Made by a program: the position numbers and the translations under genes. A stretch of 21,439 nt of DNA from a virus: positions 1 to 21,439 of IMG/VR virus record IMGVR_UViG_3300030687_000056; one strand, 5' to 3'. Each line of letters opens with the position of its first letter. The first letter of the stretch is position 1. A model generated the notes under the pieces. The model was given only the letters and a program-made list of their open reading frames with translations. It made no database searches and was not told where the DNA came from. This document shows positions 6,449 through 14,241 of this stretch, one piece after another.

Positions 6449-8340
6449 CGTGTCACCTTCAATGAGTCCAACAGTTTGCGGGCGTGTGCCACATAGTATT
6501 CGTAATCAATCCAGTCAGGTACAGCATCCGGCAGCGTCATCAAAGGCCATGCTCCGGTGCTGTCTGCAACCTGATTGCCATTCGTTTTGTAATGGATAGC
6601 GCCGGTATAGTCACGCCGGTATGCCCATCGGACAACCTTGCCAAGCACTTCATATGAACCCGGTTGTTGCTGGTCAAATGGTTCATGCTCGGTACCTTCA
6701 TAGAGCCGTCTGACGGCACCCCCTTTAACCGTGCGCGATGACACGAACTTGCGGATATCGCGGCACCTGTAGATCGTTTCATCGAGCGGCGTCCCGTGTT
6801 GGACGTAGGCAATGACCGCATCCATGCAGATTTCCCGATGTGGCGCTTTCGATGATGAGGGACCGCTACCGACTTCCGCATGTACGAAAATACCTTTGCG
6901 CTTGACTTCGTCTTTATCGGTGATAGCAAAATAGTTGTTGACGTCGCGAAAGTAAATGCCTTTGTACACCTGGTGTTCCAGTTCCATATCAACAATGCGT
7001 TCCCACTCTTTCATGATGACATTGCGGCGCGGTATGAGCGGTATCGGGCACCGTGTCACGATACCGTCTGTGTTGGCCGAAACGACACTGATGCCGCTCA
7101 GTTCGAGCGCTTCGATAAGCATCAGCAACATCAACTGTCCGCTGATCGTTACTTGCATCAATAATTCGGGCGCATAAGCCATACTGTACTTGCTACCAAG
7201 CTTGCCGAACCATCCGTTCAACACAATCTTTTTGCTGTTACCTTCTTTCTTGCGACCAGCACGCTTCGCGGCGATACGCTCGACAAACACTGTCTTGTAA
7301 ATAATCAACTGTCCTGGTCCGCACTGTTCCGGGTAAAGCTCCTGATTGATGATGACCTTTGGATAAAACGAACCGACATCGCTATCGCATATCTGATGCG
7401 TCGCGGTTGTTTCGTACCATACGCCGGACTCCTGAGAATGCAGACCGCCTGCGCCGAATTTATAAACGCTGGTGCCAATCTTGATGCGGATAGCCGCGAT
7501 GTCCTTATGCATCTTGATACCGGATTTGATCTTGTTGCCGTCGCTATCCAGTTCGTCGGTTTCTTCTTCCTTGTGCATCACCGTAAAAGGCGACGTCGCG
7601 ACAATGCGTAGCGCTTCCTGCAACTGTTCGGTCTGAAAGCTGATGTTTGACGGCACGCGATATGTGAACTGATAACCGCTAGGTCGTTGGATAGGTTCCG
7701 GCCGGAATCCAAGCTTGGCACGTGTGATTGCTTCGGATATCTGTGCATCTGACTTGCTGCGTACGTCAATGCCGATTTCATCGCTGATATGTTCGCGCAG
7801 CGGTATCCATTCTTTATCGCATGCGATTTCGTACAACCTTCGCGTAACTCGCAAATCATTGCCGCAATAGGTCGACAGACGAATGCGCTCGATGGGGCTG
7901 ATATCTTGTGACGGGTCAATCGGCAAATCCTGAATCGTCGGGCAATGCGCGATGCCAGCATAGGCTTTAAGACTGATGCGCACACCGGGCAACACTTCCA
8001 TGATGTCGATGTGATCCGTACATGTGGGCATCGATATGTTGTACACGCGGTAAAACTCCCATGGTTTCGTGCCACGCGTGATTATCATATCGTTAGCATC
8101 TTTGAGTGCCTGATTGTCTGCGCCGGTCAATGCGAGCGCCAGAATAGGGCAATCGTAATTACCGCTGTTAAAACCAACAATCGTGTGTCGAGCGAGCATT
8201 AGCAGTACGCCCACGCGGTTTAACGGCTGGCCCGGAAACATAGCGAACTCGACGTATTCATCGGTCGGTAACAGAAACTTGCAGAGGAAGTAGTTACGGT
8301 ACGTTTCCAGATCGAAAAAAGCGATGGGGCGTTTAGTCAT
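6445..8340 (-). CDS. Family B DNA polymerase with 3'-5' exonuclease
   Basis: A 631-aa replicative polymerase. Exonuclease motifs: ExoI FDLET (D10, E12), ExoII VGFNSGNYD (N58, D63), ExoIII Y158-x3-D162. Polymerase motifs: A is DVGSFYP (D321), B is K371-IVL-N375-GW-F378-G379 (Tyr replaced by Phe), C is SANTDGI (residues 421-427). In motif C the usual DTD reads N-T-D, so only D425 of the pair of Asp is kept. A later NYFAITDKDEVKRKGIF block matches the post-C region of family B enzymes. At 631 aa it is short for family B. There is no clear terminal-protein-priming insert. ATG 8340 has a GGA site. It follows the SSB gene after a hairpin and is coupled to the next small gene. Confidence 0.92.
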   Translation of the reverse strand: MTKRPIAFFDLETYRNYFLCKFLLPTDEYVEFAMFPGQPLNRVGVLLMLARHTIVGFNSGNYDCPILALALTGADNQALKDANDMIITRGTKPWEFYRVYNISMPTCTDHIDIMEVLPGVRISLKAYAGIAHCPTIQDLPIDPSQDISPIERIRLSTYCGNDLRVTRRLYEIACDKEWIPLREHISDEIGIDVRSKSDAQISEAITRAKLGFRPEPIQRPSGYQFTYRVPSNISFQTEQLQEALRIVATSPFTVMHKEEETDELDSDGNKIKSGIKMHKDIAAIRIKIGTSVYKFGAGGLHSQESGVWYETTATHQICDSDVGSFYPKVIINQELYPEQCGPGQLIIYKTVFVERIAAKRAGRKKEGNSKKIVLNGWFGKLGSKYSMAYAPELLMQVTISGQLMLLMLIEALELSGISVVSANTDGIVTRCPIPLIPRRNVIMKEWERIVDMELEHQVYKGIYFRDVNNYFAITDKDEVKRKGIFVHAEVGSGPSSSKAPHREICMDAVIAYVQHGTPLDETIYRCRDIRKFVSSRTVKGGAVRRLYEGTEHEPFDQQQPGSYEVLGKVVRWAYRRDYTGAIHYKTNGNQVADSTGAWPLMTLPDAVPDWIDYEYYVAHARKLLDSLKVTR

Positions 8341-8354
8341 TGTGGCAATCCATG

Positions 8355-8380
8355 AAAAACGCCCGCACGTCGCGGGCGTT
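8355..8380 (-). terminator. Intrinsic terminator/attenuator between SSB and polymerase genes
   Basis: A perfect 9-bp GC-rich stem (AACGCCCGC at 8358-8366 with GCGGGCGTT at 8372-8380) and a five-base loop. Read on the minus strand it is followed by a run of five U (8359-8355). It lies inside the operon, 21 bases after the SSB stop and 15 bases before the polymerase start, so it probably reduces polymerase expression relative to SSB, unless an antiterminator acts. Confidence 0.8.
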
Positions 8381-8400
8381 CCGTTGTGACGATTTACAGG

Positions 8401-9471
8401 TTAGACCAGATAACCATTTTGCCGCAACATCGTATCATCCCAACCGTTACCGATAGCTTGCTGATATGACGTAAAGCCTGCTGCCAACGCTGCCGGTGTC
8501 AGTTGTGGACCCGCGACAGGTGGCGTCGGCGGTACGGGTGCGACAGGTGGCGTCGGCGGTACGGGTGCGACAGGTGGCGTCGGCGGTACGGGTGCAGGGG
8601 CCGGATAAAGCGCCGCAACCTCTGCGTCAGTCTTGACGTCCTGACCTTTGTACCGATAGCCCGGTGCTTGCGGGTGCACTATCCATCCATCAGCGGTTGC
8701 CGTCGCAATAGGATCATGGGCAACTGGCGCGGCAGGTGGCGTCGGCGGTACGGGTGCAGGCGGCAACGGAACCGCCCCTACGCTTGCCGGATTTGCACCG
8801 GGCACGCAACCGGGTGGCAAAGCACCAGCCGTGACACCTTTGAATGCTTCCGACGCTTTTGGACCGCTCACAATGCGCGGTCCGCCGCCGACCAGACACA
8901 CCATGTTGGCGTTGACGTACACACCGGGCGTTTCCGCGCCGACATTGGCGTCAACAGTTCCGCAGACCGCAACATAATCGCCCGGTAGCACGCGCGTCTT
9001 GTCCTGCAATTGTTGCGTCGGGTCAAGCCCGATTTGCAGATCGAAGTTGCGCGGCGCGTATTGGCTCGAAAACACAACAACCCAATGCCCGGCCCAACCT
9101 TCTTTCAACTTGTTGTCTTGCCCCTTGGTGTCGAAGCCGTCGCCGTCCTTGATCTTGGTGGCGAATACGACGCCCTGAGTAATACCGGGCTTACCCGTCA
9201 ACGGGTCGATTGGGCCGTTGAAAAACTGCGGATAACCGGCGCGACCCGCATCGAGAATCATCGCACGGAAGGTGTTGAACTCCGCGTTCAGCGCACCATT
9301 CGCCAGCACTTTCGGGAACGCCACGCCAAATGACCATTGCGTAGCGGGTTGGCCCTTATTAGGACCGCTTTTTATGACGCGCGGTTGCCCCTTGGAATCG
9401 GTGGTCGACCCATCCCATACCGAACCGAATACGATGCGACCAACGGGGCTTGTGAACTGAACCTTTGCCAT
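8401..9471 (-). CDS. Single-stranded-DNA-binding protein (DUF2815/OB-fold type) with Pro-rich tail
   Basis: A 356-aa protein. The N-terminal part (about 1-200) resembles phage SSB-like OB-fold proteins: a start of MAKVQFTSPVGRIVFGSVWD, the QWSFGVAFPK strand, an FFNGPIDPLTGKPG loop, a GWAGHWVVVFSS strand and PGDYVAVCGTVDAN. The rest is a flexible linker with PVPPTPPVA repeats (four copies), a small module around GWIVHPQAPGYRYKGQDV, and a C-terminal motif with GWDDTMLRQNGYLV, a pattern I have seen at the ends of such proteins. No acidic DDIPF-like tip is present. The likely role is to coat single strands for the polymerase and helicases. The gene starts three bases after the nuclease stop, with an AAGGA site. 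Its 27-bp repeats are noted separately. Confidence 0.75.
   Translation of the reverse strand: MAKVQFTSPVGRIVFGSVWDGSTTDSKGQPRVIKSGPNKGQPATQWSFGVAFPKVLANGALNAEFNTFRAMILDAGRAGYPQFFNGPIDPLTGKPGITQGVVFATKIKDGDGFDTKGQDNKLKEGWAGHWVVVFSSQYAPRNFDLQIGLDPTQQLQDKTRVLPGDYVAVCGTVDANVGAETPGVYVNANMVCLVGGGPRIVSGPKASEAFKGVTAGALPPGCVPGANPASVGAVPLPPAPVPPTPPAAPVAHDPIATATADGWIVHPQAPGYRYKGQDVKTDAEVAALYPAPAPVPPTPPVAPVPPTPPVAPVPPTPPVAGPQLTPAALAAGFTSYQQAIGNGWDDTMLRQNGYLV
8513..8593. repeat. Three perfect 27-bp tandem repeats in the SSB gene, plus a fourth copy at 8729-8755
   Basis: Unit GCGACAGGTGGCGTCGGCGG + TACGGGT (plus strand) is repeated at 8513-8539, 8540-8566 and 8567-8593 without a mismatch. A fourth copy at 8729-8755 differs by a single base. 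Each unit is nine codons, so the frame is kept and each copy adds one PVPPTPPVA linker module to the SSB-like protein. The perfect identity suggests recent duplication by slippage. Confidence 0.95.
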
Positions 9472-9474
9472 TGT

Positions 9475-10629
9475 TTAATCCTTCTTCAAATGAGAAAAAG
9501 CTTTAACCGCTGCATTGCTGTCAAAGCGAACCAACTTTACTTCACCGCGCCGACGTTGCGCGTATTGCTCAATCAACTCTTTTGGCATCTTGTGAAGCGC
9601 CTGCAACGGCGTAATAGCCCGTGCAGGTTTGCGCAAGTCTGCGCCCATCAGGTCGCCCATCGTAAGTGCTGCCTGCTCTGCGTTTTCATCGAGCCACATC
9701 AACCGACCCTGACCCGATTCCAACGCATAGTGAGGTAGCACCGCACCCTTGCGGATGAGATATGAAGCCTGCGCCTGCAACCCGGTCAACCGTGCCTGCA
9801 AGATGGCTTGCGCCTGCTCAATACGTTGCATTTCATAATCAAGGGCATTTACCGGCAAATCATAAACGTCAGGTTCGCCAGCCACTTCAAGCGCTCGTCC
9901 TGTGGCAGCGTGCGCAACACTGCACGATGCCCGACCGGCGCAATCGTCACATTGCGGGCCTGACACAGCCCGCGCATAGTCACCCATCGCGATAGCAGCA
10001 GCGTGATGCAACGCATTGATATGGTCGCGGCATTCGCCAACAGTTGTACGAAACGTACGAACCGGACCGTCACGATGGTAGCAGCGCGGTTGTACGATGA
10101 CGAATTCAACAACCGTATCATCTTCGTCAAACCCCGGTGCATAATCCAAAATCGCAGCTAGATAGCCCATCAACTGCCAGTTAGGAAAAACGTCAACGAA
10201 ACGATAGCCCCCCTTAAAATCGACCAACCGAATGATATTCCCCCACTGCAAGTCATACAACGCGAACGCATCAGGCGTGCCGCCGCACTGAGCATGGATG
10301 CGTGGTGCGCAAAGTTGACGCTCGATGACCCATGCATCCATGCTGTTATCGAAGCCAAATACCGTGTCAAAATAAAACTGTGCGGCGTCGACCATTTCAT
10401 CGTCAAGCACAACACCGTTCGACATCTTAGCGCCGCCCGATACCTCAAGACCCATGAACATCCAATGCGCCGCTTCGTGCATCGCGGTCCCTTCTTCACG
10501 CACCGTGTGGTCCGCCGCATTCTCTATGATCACCGCTTGTGGCGTACGGTTCATGCGTGAGAATGCGGCGCAGCGAACCCACGACGCGGCATGCGACAAC
10601 CGCAAGGCGTATGGACTCGCGTCGGCCAT
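9475..10629 (-). CDS. DUF2800 / RecB-Cas4-like PD-(D/E)XK nuclease
   Basis: A 384-aa predicted exonuclease. Motifs: SHAASWVRC (C20), EEGTAMHEAAH (H51), GTPDA (D120), DFK (D137, K139) and the trailing NWQLMGYLA (Q152), which together form the RecB-family nuclease core. A second set of cysteines, C227-x2-C230-x5-C236, together with C20 reproduces the split four-cysteine pattern of the iron-sulfur cluster found in AddB and Cas4 nucleases. The C-terminal third is helical. The likely role is recombination-linked resection of phage DNA, working with the SSB gene immediately downstream. The start overlaps the previous stop by one base (TGATG), with AGGGG upstream. Family recognition is by motif. Confidence 0.85.
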   Translation of the reverse strand: MADASPYALRLSHAASWVRCAAFSRMNRTPQAVIIENAADHTVREEGTAMHEAAHWMFMGLEVSGGAKMSNGVVLDDEMVDAAQFYFDTVFGFDNSMDAWVIERQLCAPRIHAQCGGTPDAFALYDLQWGNIIRLVDFKGGYRFVDVFPNWQLMGYLAAILDYAPGFDEDDTVVEFVIVQPRCYHRDGPVRTFRTTVGECRDHINALHHAAAIAMGDYARAVSGPQCDDCAGRASCSVAHAATGRALEVAGEPDVYDLPVNALDYEMQRIEQAQAILQARLTGLQAQASYLIRKGAVLPHYALESGQGRLMWLDENAEQAALTMGDLMGADLRKPARAITPLQALHKMPKELIEQYAQRRRGEVKLVRFDSNAAVKAFSHLKKD

Positions 10630-12053
10630 CAGATTGCCCCTTTCGCTTGCAGGATTTGCACGACGTACGGGAAAGCTGCGGTGTGTTCGCGCATCAGCGC
10701 CAGTTGACCGTTACCGCCAGCATCCACAAAGCCAACATCACGCGCCGCGTCGGACGCATCCGTAATGCTGATGCGCTTGGCTTGCTGGTTAGCAACTACC
10801 CATTGCATCAACTTGGGGAAGTCGGCCACCGCCTGTTCGGCTGTTACCAGCACAGGCGGTGTAATACCAGCGGCCCCATTGGGCGAACCAGACGCCTGTA
10901 CGTTTCCCTCAAGCGCCTTACGCAGTTCCGCCATGACCAGCAATTTAGTTTCGCCCGGCACGTCGAAGCGTTGCAACCAGACGCCGTTCGCGTCCTTTAT
11001 CTTCGCGGGTACATTAATGCGTTCATCCCAAGGCAAACCAGTTGCGTCTAGCTCGCCTTGCGGGGCATTCGGCACAGGGGCAAGCGTACCAACCGCCGCT
11101 GTCAGGTATACATCCGTGTTGCTCGCCATTCCCGCTGGCGCTACGGGAGCGCTGCCAGTCGTCTGCGGTGATGCGCTCGCAACGTGTGCGCCGGGCACAC
11201 CGTTTGGGGCGTCCATGAATTCCTTATATGCCGCCTGGAACTTCGCGTAATAGATGGTGAGCCATTCACCTTGCCCCGGTGACACCGAATATGATTTGAC
11301 GGTTCCAGACATAATGCCTTCAAGCATCGGGTCGTCAATCTGCTGCGGCCCGGCAACGCGGAGCGCTTGTGTCTTGGCGTACGCAAGTGCCGCCTGCTTC
11401 TTGCTGATGGGGTCAAGCGAAGCAGAAGCAAGGGTATCCGCAGTACCGACAGTTGCGCCGCTCGCGTGTGCGACCGAGGCGTTTCCCGCGCCATACCGTG
11501 CGCGCAATTCCAGTTCGACCGACTTGATGAGATTCTTGTCGACACCCTTGCGCGAGCGCCACTCGCCGCCCGGCGTTTTCGTCCTGTTGCCGCTGTGGAT
11601 ACGCTCATCCCACGCCAGTCCGCTCGAATCAAACTCGACGCTTGCAGGGTTCGAAGGGGCCGCATTTGCCGGTGGCGTTGGGGCAGTCACCGTAGCGCCG
11701 GGCGGCAGTGCAGGGATGGATGACGCGAGCGCCGATGTTTGAGAAGTATCCGTCTGCGCCGCGTGGGCAGTCTGTGACGTTGCGGCATCCGCAGAAGACT
11801 GAGCAGACGCCGCAATCCCGTTTCCCGCTGCCGCGCTATTCAACAGACTGCCGAACGCAATAGCCGGGCTTTGCTCTGTGCCAGCGTCGGGGCTGTCGGC
11901 CGCGCCGATACGTTCAACGGCCTGTTTGATATGCTGCGGAACGTTGGCCGGTTGACCAAGGATGCTCACGCCAACCGCAAAGTGATTCGCAACGGCGTGG
12001 ATTGCGTCCGCCGCGCTGATGTCGGTCGGGAACTGAAATACGAGATATGCCAT
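10629..12053 (-). CDS. Unknown replication-operon protein with duplicated GLxWDERI motif
   Basis: A 474-aa protein of unknown function, first gene of the minus operon. It contains two copies of a motif: LAWDERIHSG..TKTPGGEWRSRKGVD and LPWDERINVP..IKDANGVWLQRFDVP, each followed by a Leu/Glu-rich helix. Between and before them is low-complexity Ala/Ser/Thr/Pro linker. The N-terminus (MAYLVFQFPTDISAADA) and the C-terminus (FPYVVQILQAKGAI) look folded. I chose the ATG at 12053 because it has an AGAGG site (12059-12063) seven to eight bases upstream; an in-frame ATG at 12125 would be upstream of the candidate promoter. The neighbours suggest a DNA-metabolism role, perhaps a binding or recombination-assisting protein. 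No catalytic motif was found. Confidence 0.78.
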   Translation of the reverse strand: MAYLVFQFPTDISAADAIHAVANHFAVGVSILGQPANVPQHIKQAVERIGAADSPDAGTEQSPAIAFGSLLNSAAAGNGIAASAQSSADAATSQTAHAAQTDTSQTSALASSIPALPPGATVTAPTPPANAAPSNPASVEFDSSGLAWDERIHSGNRTKTPGGEWRSRKGVDKNLIKSVELELRARYGAGNASVAHASGATVGTADTLASASLDPISKKQAALAYAKTQALRVAGPQQIDDPMLEGIMSGTVKSYSVSPGQGEWLTIYYAKFQAAYKEFMDAPNGVPGAHVASASPQTTGSAPVAPAGMASNTDVYLTAAVGTLAPVPNAPQGELDATGLPWDERINVPAKIKDANGVWLQRFDVPGETKLLVMAELRKALEGNVQASGSPNGAAGITPPVLVTAEQAVADFPKLMQWVVANQQAKRISITDASDAARDVGFVDAGGNGQLALMREHTAAFPYVVQILQAKGAI

Positions 12054-12071
12054 TTTGTAGACCTCTATAGG

Positions 12072-12100
12072 TTGATGGGTGCGACGGAACAGAGCATAAT
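12072..12100 (+). promoter_or_regulatory. Plus-strand promoter for the helicase operon
   Basis: -35 TTGATG (12072-12077), 17-bp spacer, -10 CATAAT (12095-12100), a good sigma-70-like match. Transcription would start near 12107, about 30 bases before the TTG start of the helicase. Its -10 overlaps the -10 of the opposing promoter. Confidence 0.6.
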
Positions 12101-12121
12101 CCGTTACTAACGTTAATGCAA
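12093..12121 (-). promoter_or_regulatory. Minus-strand promoter for the replication operon
   Basis: On the minus strand, -35 TTGCAT (12121-12116), 17-bp spacer, -10 TATGCT (12098-12093). Transcription would start near 12086 and run into the 474-aa gene. An AGTAACGG element (12108-12101) is in the spacer next to the -10. The same layout recurs at 15119-15159, which raises confidence that it is real. Confidence 0.7.
12101..12115. promoter_or_regulatory. Candidate operator: overlapping palindromes
   Basis: Sequence CCGTTACTAACGTTA contains GTTA-C-TAAC (12103-12111) and TAACGTTA (12108-12115), two small overlapping palindromes, in the spacer of the minus promoter and at the start site of the plus promoter. 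A binding protein here could affect both promoters. It is an inference from position and symmetry. Confidence 0.4.
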
Positions 12122-12137
12122 GCAACAGGAGAACGAT

Positions 12138-13901
12138 TTGTCAAACTTGCGGGGATTTCAACAACGTTTGAAAGATGACGTCAACGGCGCGTACCTAGGC
12201 GGCAAACGCGCCGTCATGATGCAACTGGCGACCGGTGGCGGCAAGACGGTAATTATGGGGTCATTCGCCAAGGATCATATCGCAACCCCGTGGAACCATC
12301 AGTTTCCGGCCGGTTGCAGCATCGCGCACCGGGGCGAACTGTTAGGGCAGATGTCGATTCAACTGGCGCGTGAGGAAGTACCTCACGGCCTGATTGCGTC
12401 AGACAAGGTTATCAAAAGCATCGTCGCGGCCCATGTTGAGGAATTCGGGCGCACATTCTACAACGCCCGTTCGCCGTGGCGCGTTGCATCGGTCGACACC
12501 ATCACCAAGCGTGATCTTGGACAATGGCCCGGTTCGGTTGGCATGGTACATATAGACGAAGGCCACCATGTATTGAAAGAAAACAAATGGGGTCGCGCGG
12601 CCGAACTATTCCCCAATGCCCGCTTTCTGTTGCCGACCGCAACGCCCATTCGTGCCGACCGCAAAGGGCTTGGCAGTCATGCCCATGGTATTGCCGATGC
12701 ACTGGTTGAGGGGCCACCAATGCGCCAACTTATCAACGACGGCTACCTGACCGACTATAAGGTCTATTGCATCAAGCCAGATGACCTTGCAACTGATGGA
12801 ATCGAAGTTAGCGCCAACGGCGAATTCAATCAGGACCAGGCGCGTGAAGCCGTCCATCAGTCCAAAAAGCTTGTCGGCAGTGTAGTCGATACCTATATCA
12901 AATACGCGCGCGGCAAGCTTGGTGTGACGTTCGCGCAGGACATCGAGGAAGCGCGCAAGATCACTGCGGAGTTTATCTCCAAGGGCATACCCGCCGCGAT
13001 GCTCACAGGCGAAGACGATGAGGGGCACCGACGCAAGACGCTTCGTATGTTCCGCAACCGTGAGCTATGGCAACTGATCAACGTCGACCTGTTTGGCGAA
13101 GGGTTTGACCTACCCGCTATCGAATGCGTGTCGTTCGCACGCATGACCGCATCGTTTAGCCTGTATTCCCAAATGTGGGGTCGTGCACTTCGCTTGATGA
13201 TTTCACAAATACTTGCAGGTGCATGGGATAGCTACACTGTGATGCAACGCCTGCAATTCATCAAGGATAGCGGCAAGCCATTTGCGTATATTTTCGACCA
13301 CGTTGGCAACTTCTATTTTCACAAAGGTCCGCCTGACAAACCCCGCGTGTGGACTACCGATGCGGGCACCAAACGCAAGGCAGCGGTCGACGATGGCATA
13401 CCGATGCGCGTATGTCTCAACCCCGAATGTGCCTTCCCCTATGAACGCATCTATCACTGTTGCCCTTACTGCGGAACGGAAGCCCCGCCACCGGCCGCAC
13501 GCGGTGGTCCTGCACAGGTCGATGGTGACATTACTGAAATTGACCCGGCGTTGCTGGCGCAATACCGGCAGGAAATGGAACGCATTGATGTACCGGCAAC
13601 CGCTGTATACGTGCCAGCAGGCGTACCGCGTGTAGCAGTCATCAAGTCGCACATGAACCGGCAGGCCGCGCAGCACCGGTTGCGTGAGACGATGATCTAT
13701 TGGTATTCAACCTATGGTGACCTTGACGCACGTGTAGCGTATCGTCGGTTCTGGTTCGCATTCAATATCGACCATAATGCGGCAATGACGTTAGGACGTT
13801 CTGAAGCGTATGCATTACGCGAACGAATCGTCGCAAGTCTTGTTGATCGTGGTATCGTGGTGCCTGCAAACCTGACCGTAACTAACGAAATTGAGGCGTG
13901 A
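12138..13901 (+). CDS. SF2 (DEAH-type) helicase with C-terminal zinc ribbon
   Basis: A 587-aa XPB/SSL2-like helicase (COG1061 type). Motif I is ATGGGKT (31-37), motif II DEGH (140-143), motif III TAT (167-169), motif V in NVDLFGEGFDLP (about 315-326) and motif VI QMWGRALRL (345-353). After the two RecA-like domains comes a zinc-ribbon-like C-x4-C (C426, C431) plus CCPYC (C442, C445), and then a helical extension. The role is probably unwinding or remodelling of phage DNA in replication or recombination. The start is TTG at 12138; it is supported by AGGAG at 12127-12131 with about six bases of spacing and no better ATG nearby. It is the first gene of the plus replication operon. Confidence 0.93.
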   Translation: MSNLRGFQQRLKDDVNGAYLGGKRAVMMQLATGGGKTVIMGSFAKDHIATPWNHQFPAGCSIAHRGELLGQMSIQLAREEVPHGLIASDKVIKSIVAAHVEEFGRTFYNARSPWRVASVDTITKRDLGQWPGSVGMVHIDEGHHVLKENKWGRAAELFPNARFLLPTATPIRADRKGLGSHAHGIADALVEGPPMRQLINDGYLTDYKVYCIKPDDLATDGIEVSANGEFNQDQAREAVHQSKKLVGSVVDTYIKYARGKLGVTFAQDIEEARKITAEFISKGIPAAMLTGEDDEGHRRKTLRMFRNRELWQLINVDLFGEGFDLPAIECVSFARMTASFSLYSQMWGRALRLMISQILAGAWDSYTVMQRLQFIKDSGKPFAYIFDHVGNFYFHKGPPDKPRVWTTDAGTKRKAAVDDGIPMRVCLNPECAFPYERIYHCCPYCGTEAPPPAARGGPAQVDGDITEIDPALLAQYRQEMERIDVPATAVYVPAGVPRVAVIKSHMNRQAAQHRLRETMIYWYSTYGDLDARVAYRRFWFAFNIDHNAAMTLGRSEAYALRERIVASLVDRGIVVPANLTVTNEIEA

Positions 13902-13902
13902 C

Positions 13903-14241
13903 ATGGATGAGAAAGTAACACCTGTAATCGGTCGCGAACAGGTTATCAAACACCTGATGCAACTACGCAAGACGCTAGTGCATTCGCTCAATCAGCCACG
14001 TATCGGACCGCGCCGGTTCAATGAGATACGTGAGCAACTGTTGCCGCTCGATGCACAGTTGCGCAAGCTTGGCATCGATGATTTGCCCGTGACGCCGCAA
14101 ATGCAACCATCATTTGTCAAACAGTCGCGATATGAGCGACGCAAGCATCAACGCGATGGCAAATTCAACAGTTATGAATCACGTATCGCGGAGAAGCGTG
14201 CACGCAAACGTCAACTGGAGCTTGAAGATGCGAACAATTGA
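13903..14241 (+). CDS. Small basic hypothetical protein
   Basis: A 112-aa protein of unknown function. The first half is helical (REQVIKHLMQLRKTLVHSLN and FNEIREQLLPLDAQLRKLG); the second half is very basic and charged (SRYERRKHQRDGKF, RIAEKRARKRQLELED), suggesting nucleic-acid or protein binding. The start at ATG 13903 lies one base after the helicase stop and uses a GAGG site at the end of the helicase gene. The final codons overlap the next gene by 14 bases. It may assist the helicase or the nuclease beside it, but this is only by position. Confidence 0.75.
   Translation: MDEKVTPVIGREQVIKHLMQLRKTLVHSLNQPRIGPRRFNEIREQLLPLDAQLRKLGIDDLPVTPQMQPSFVKQSRYERRKHQRDGKFNSYESRIAEKRARKRQLELEDANN

Noticed and set aside
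8513-8593. Tandem 27-bp repeats considered as a CRISPR array
   Set aside because: There are no spacers; the units abut directly, keep the frame and encode a Pro-rich linker.
12053-12125. ATG at 12125 as the start of the 474-aa protein
   Set aside because: It lies upstream of the candidate promoter and the extra residues look like non-coding sequence; ATG 12053 has a proper AGAGG site.
13878-13888. CCGTAACTAAC near the end of the helicase gene as a further operator
   Set aside because: It encodes conserved-looking helicase C-terminal codons and no promoter is seen around it; kept only as a possible weak match.
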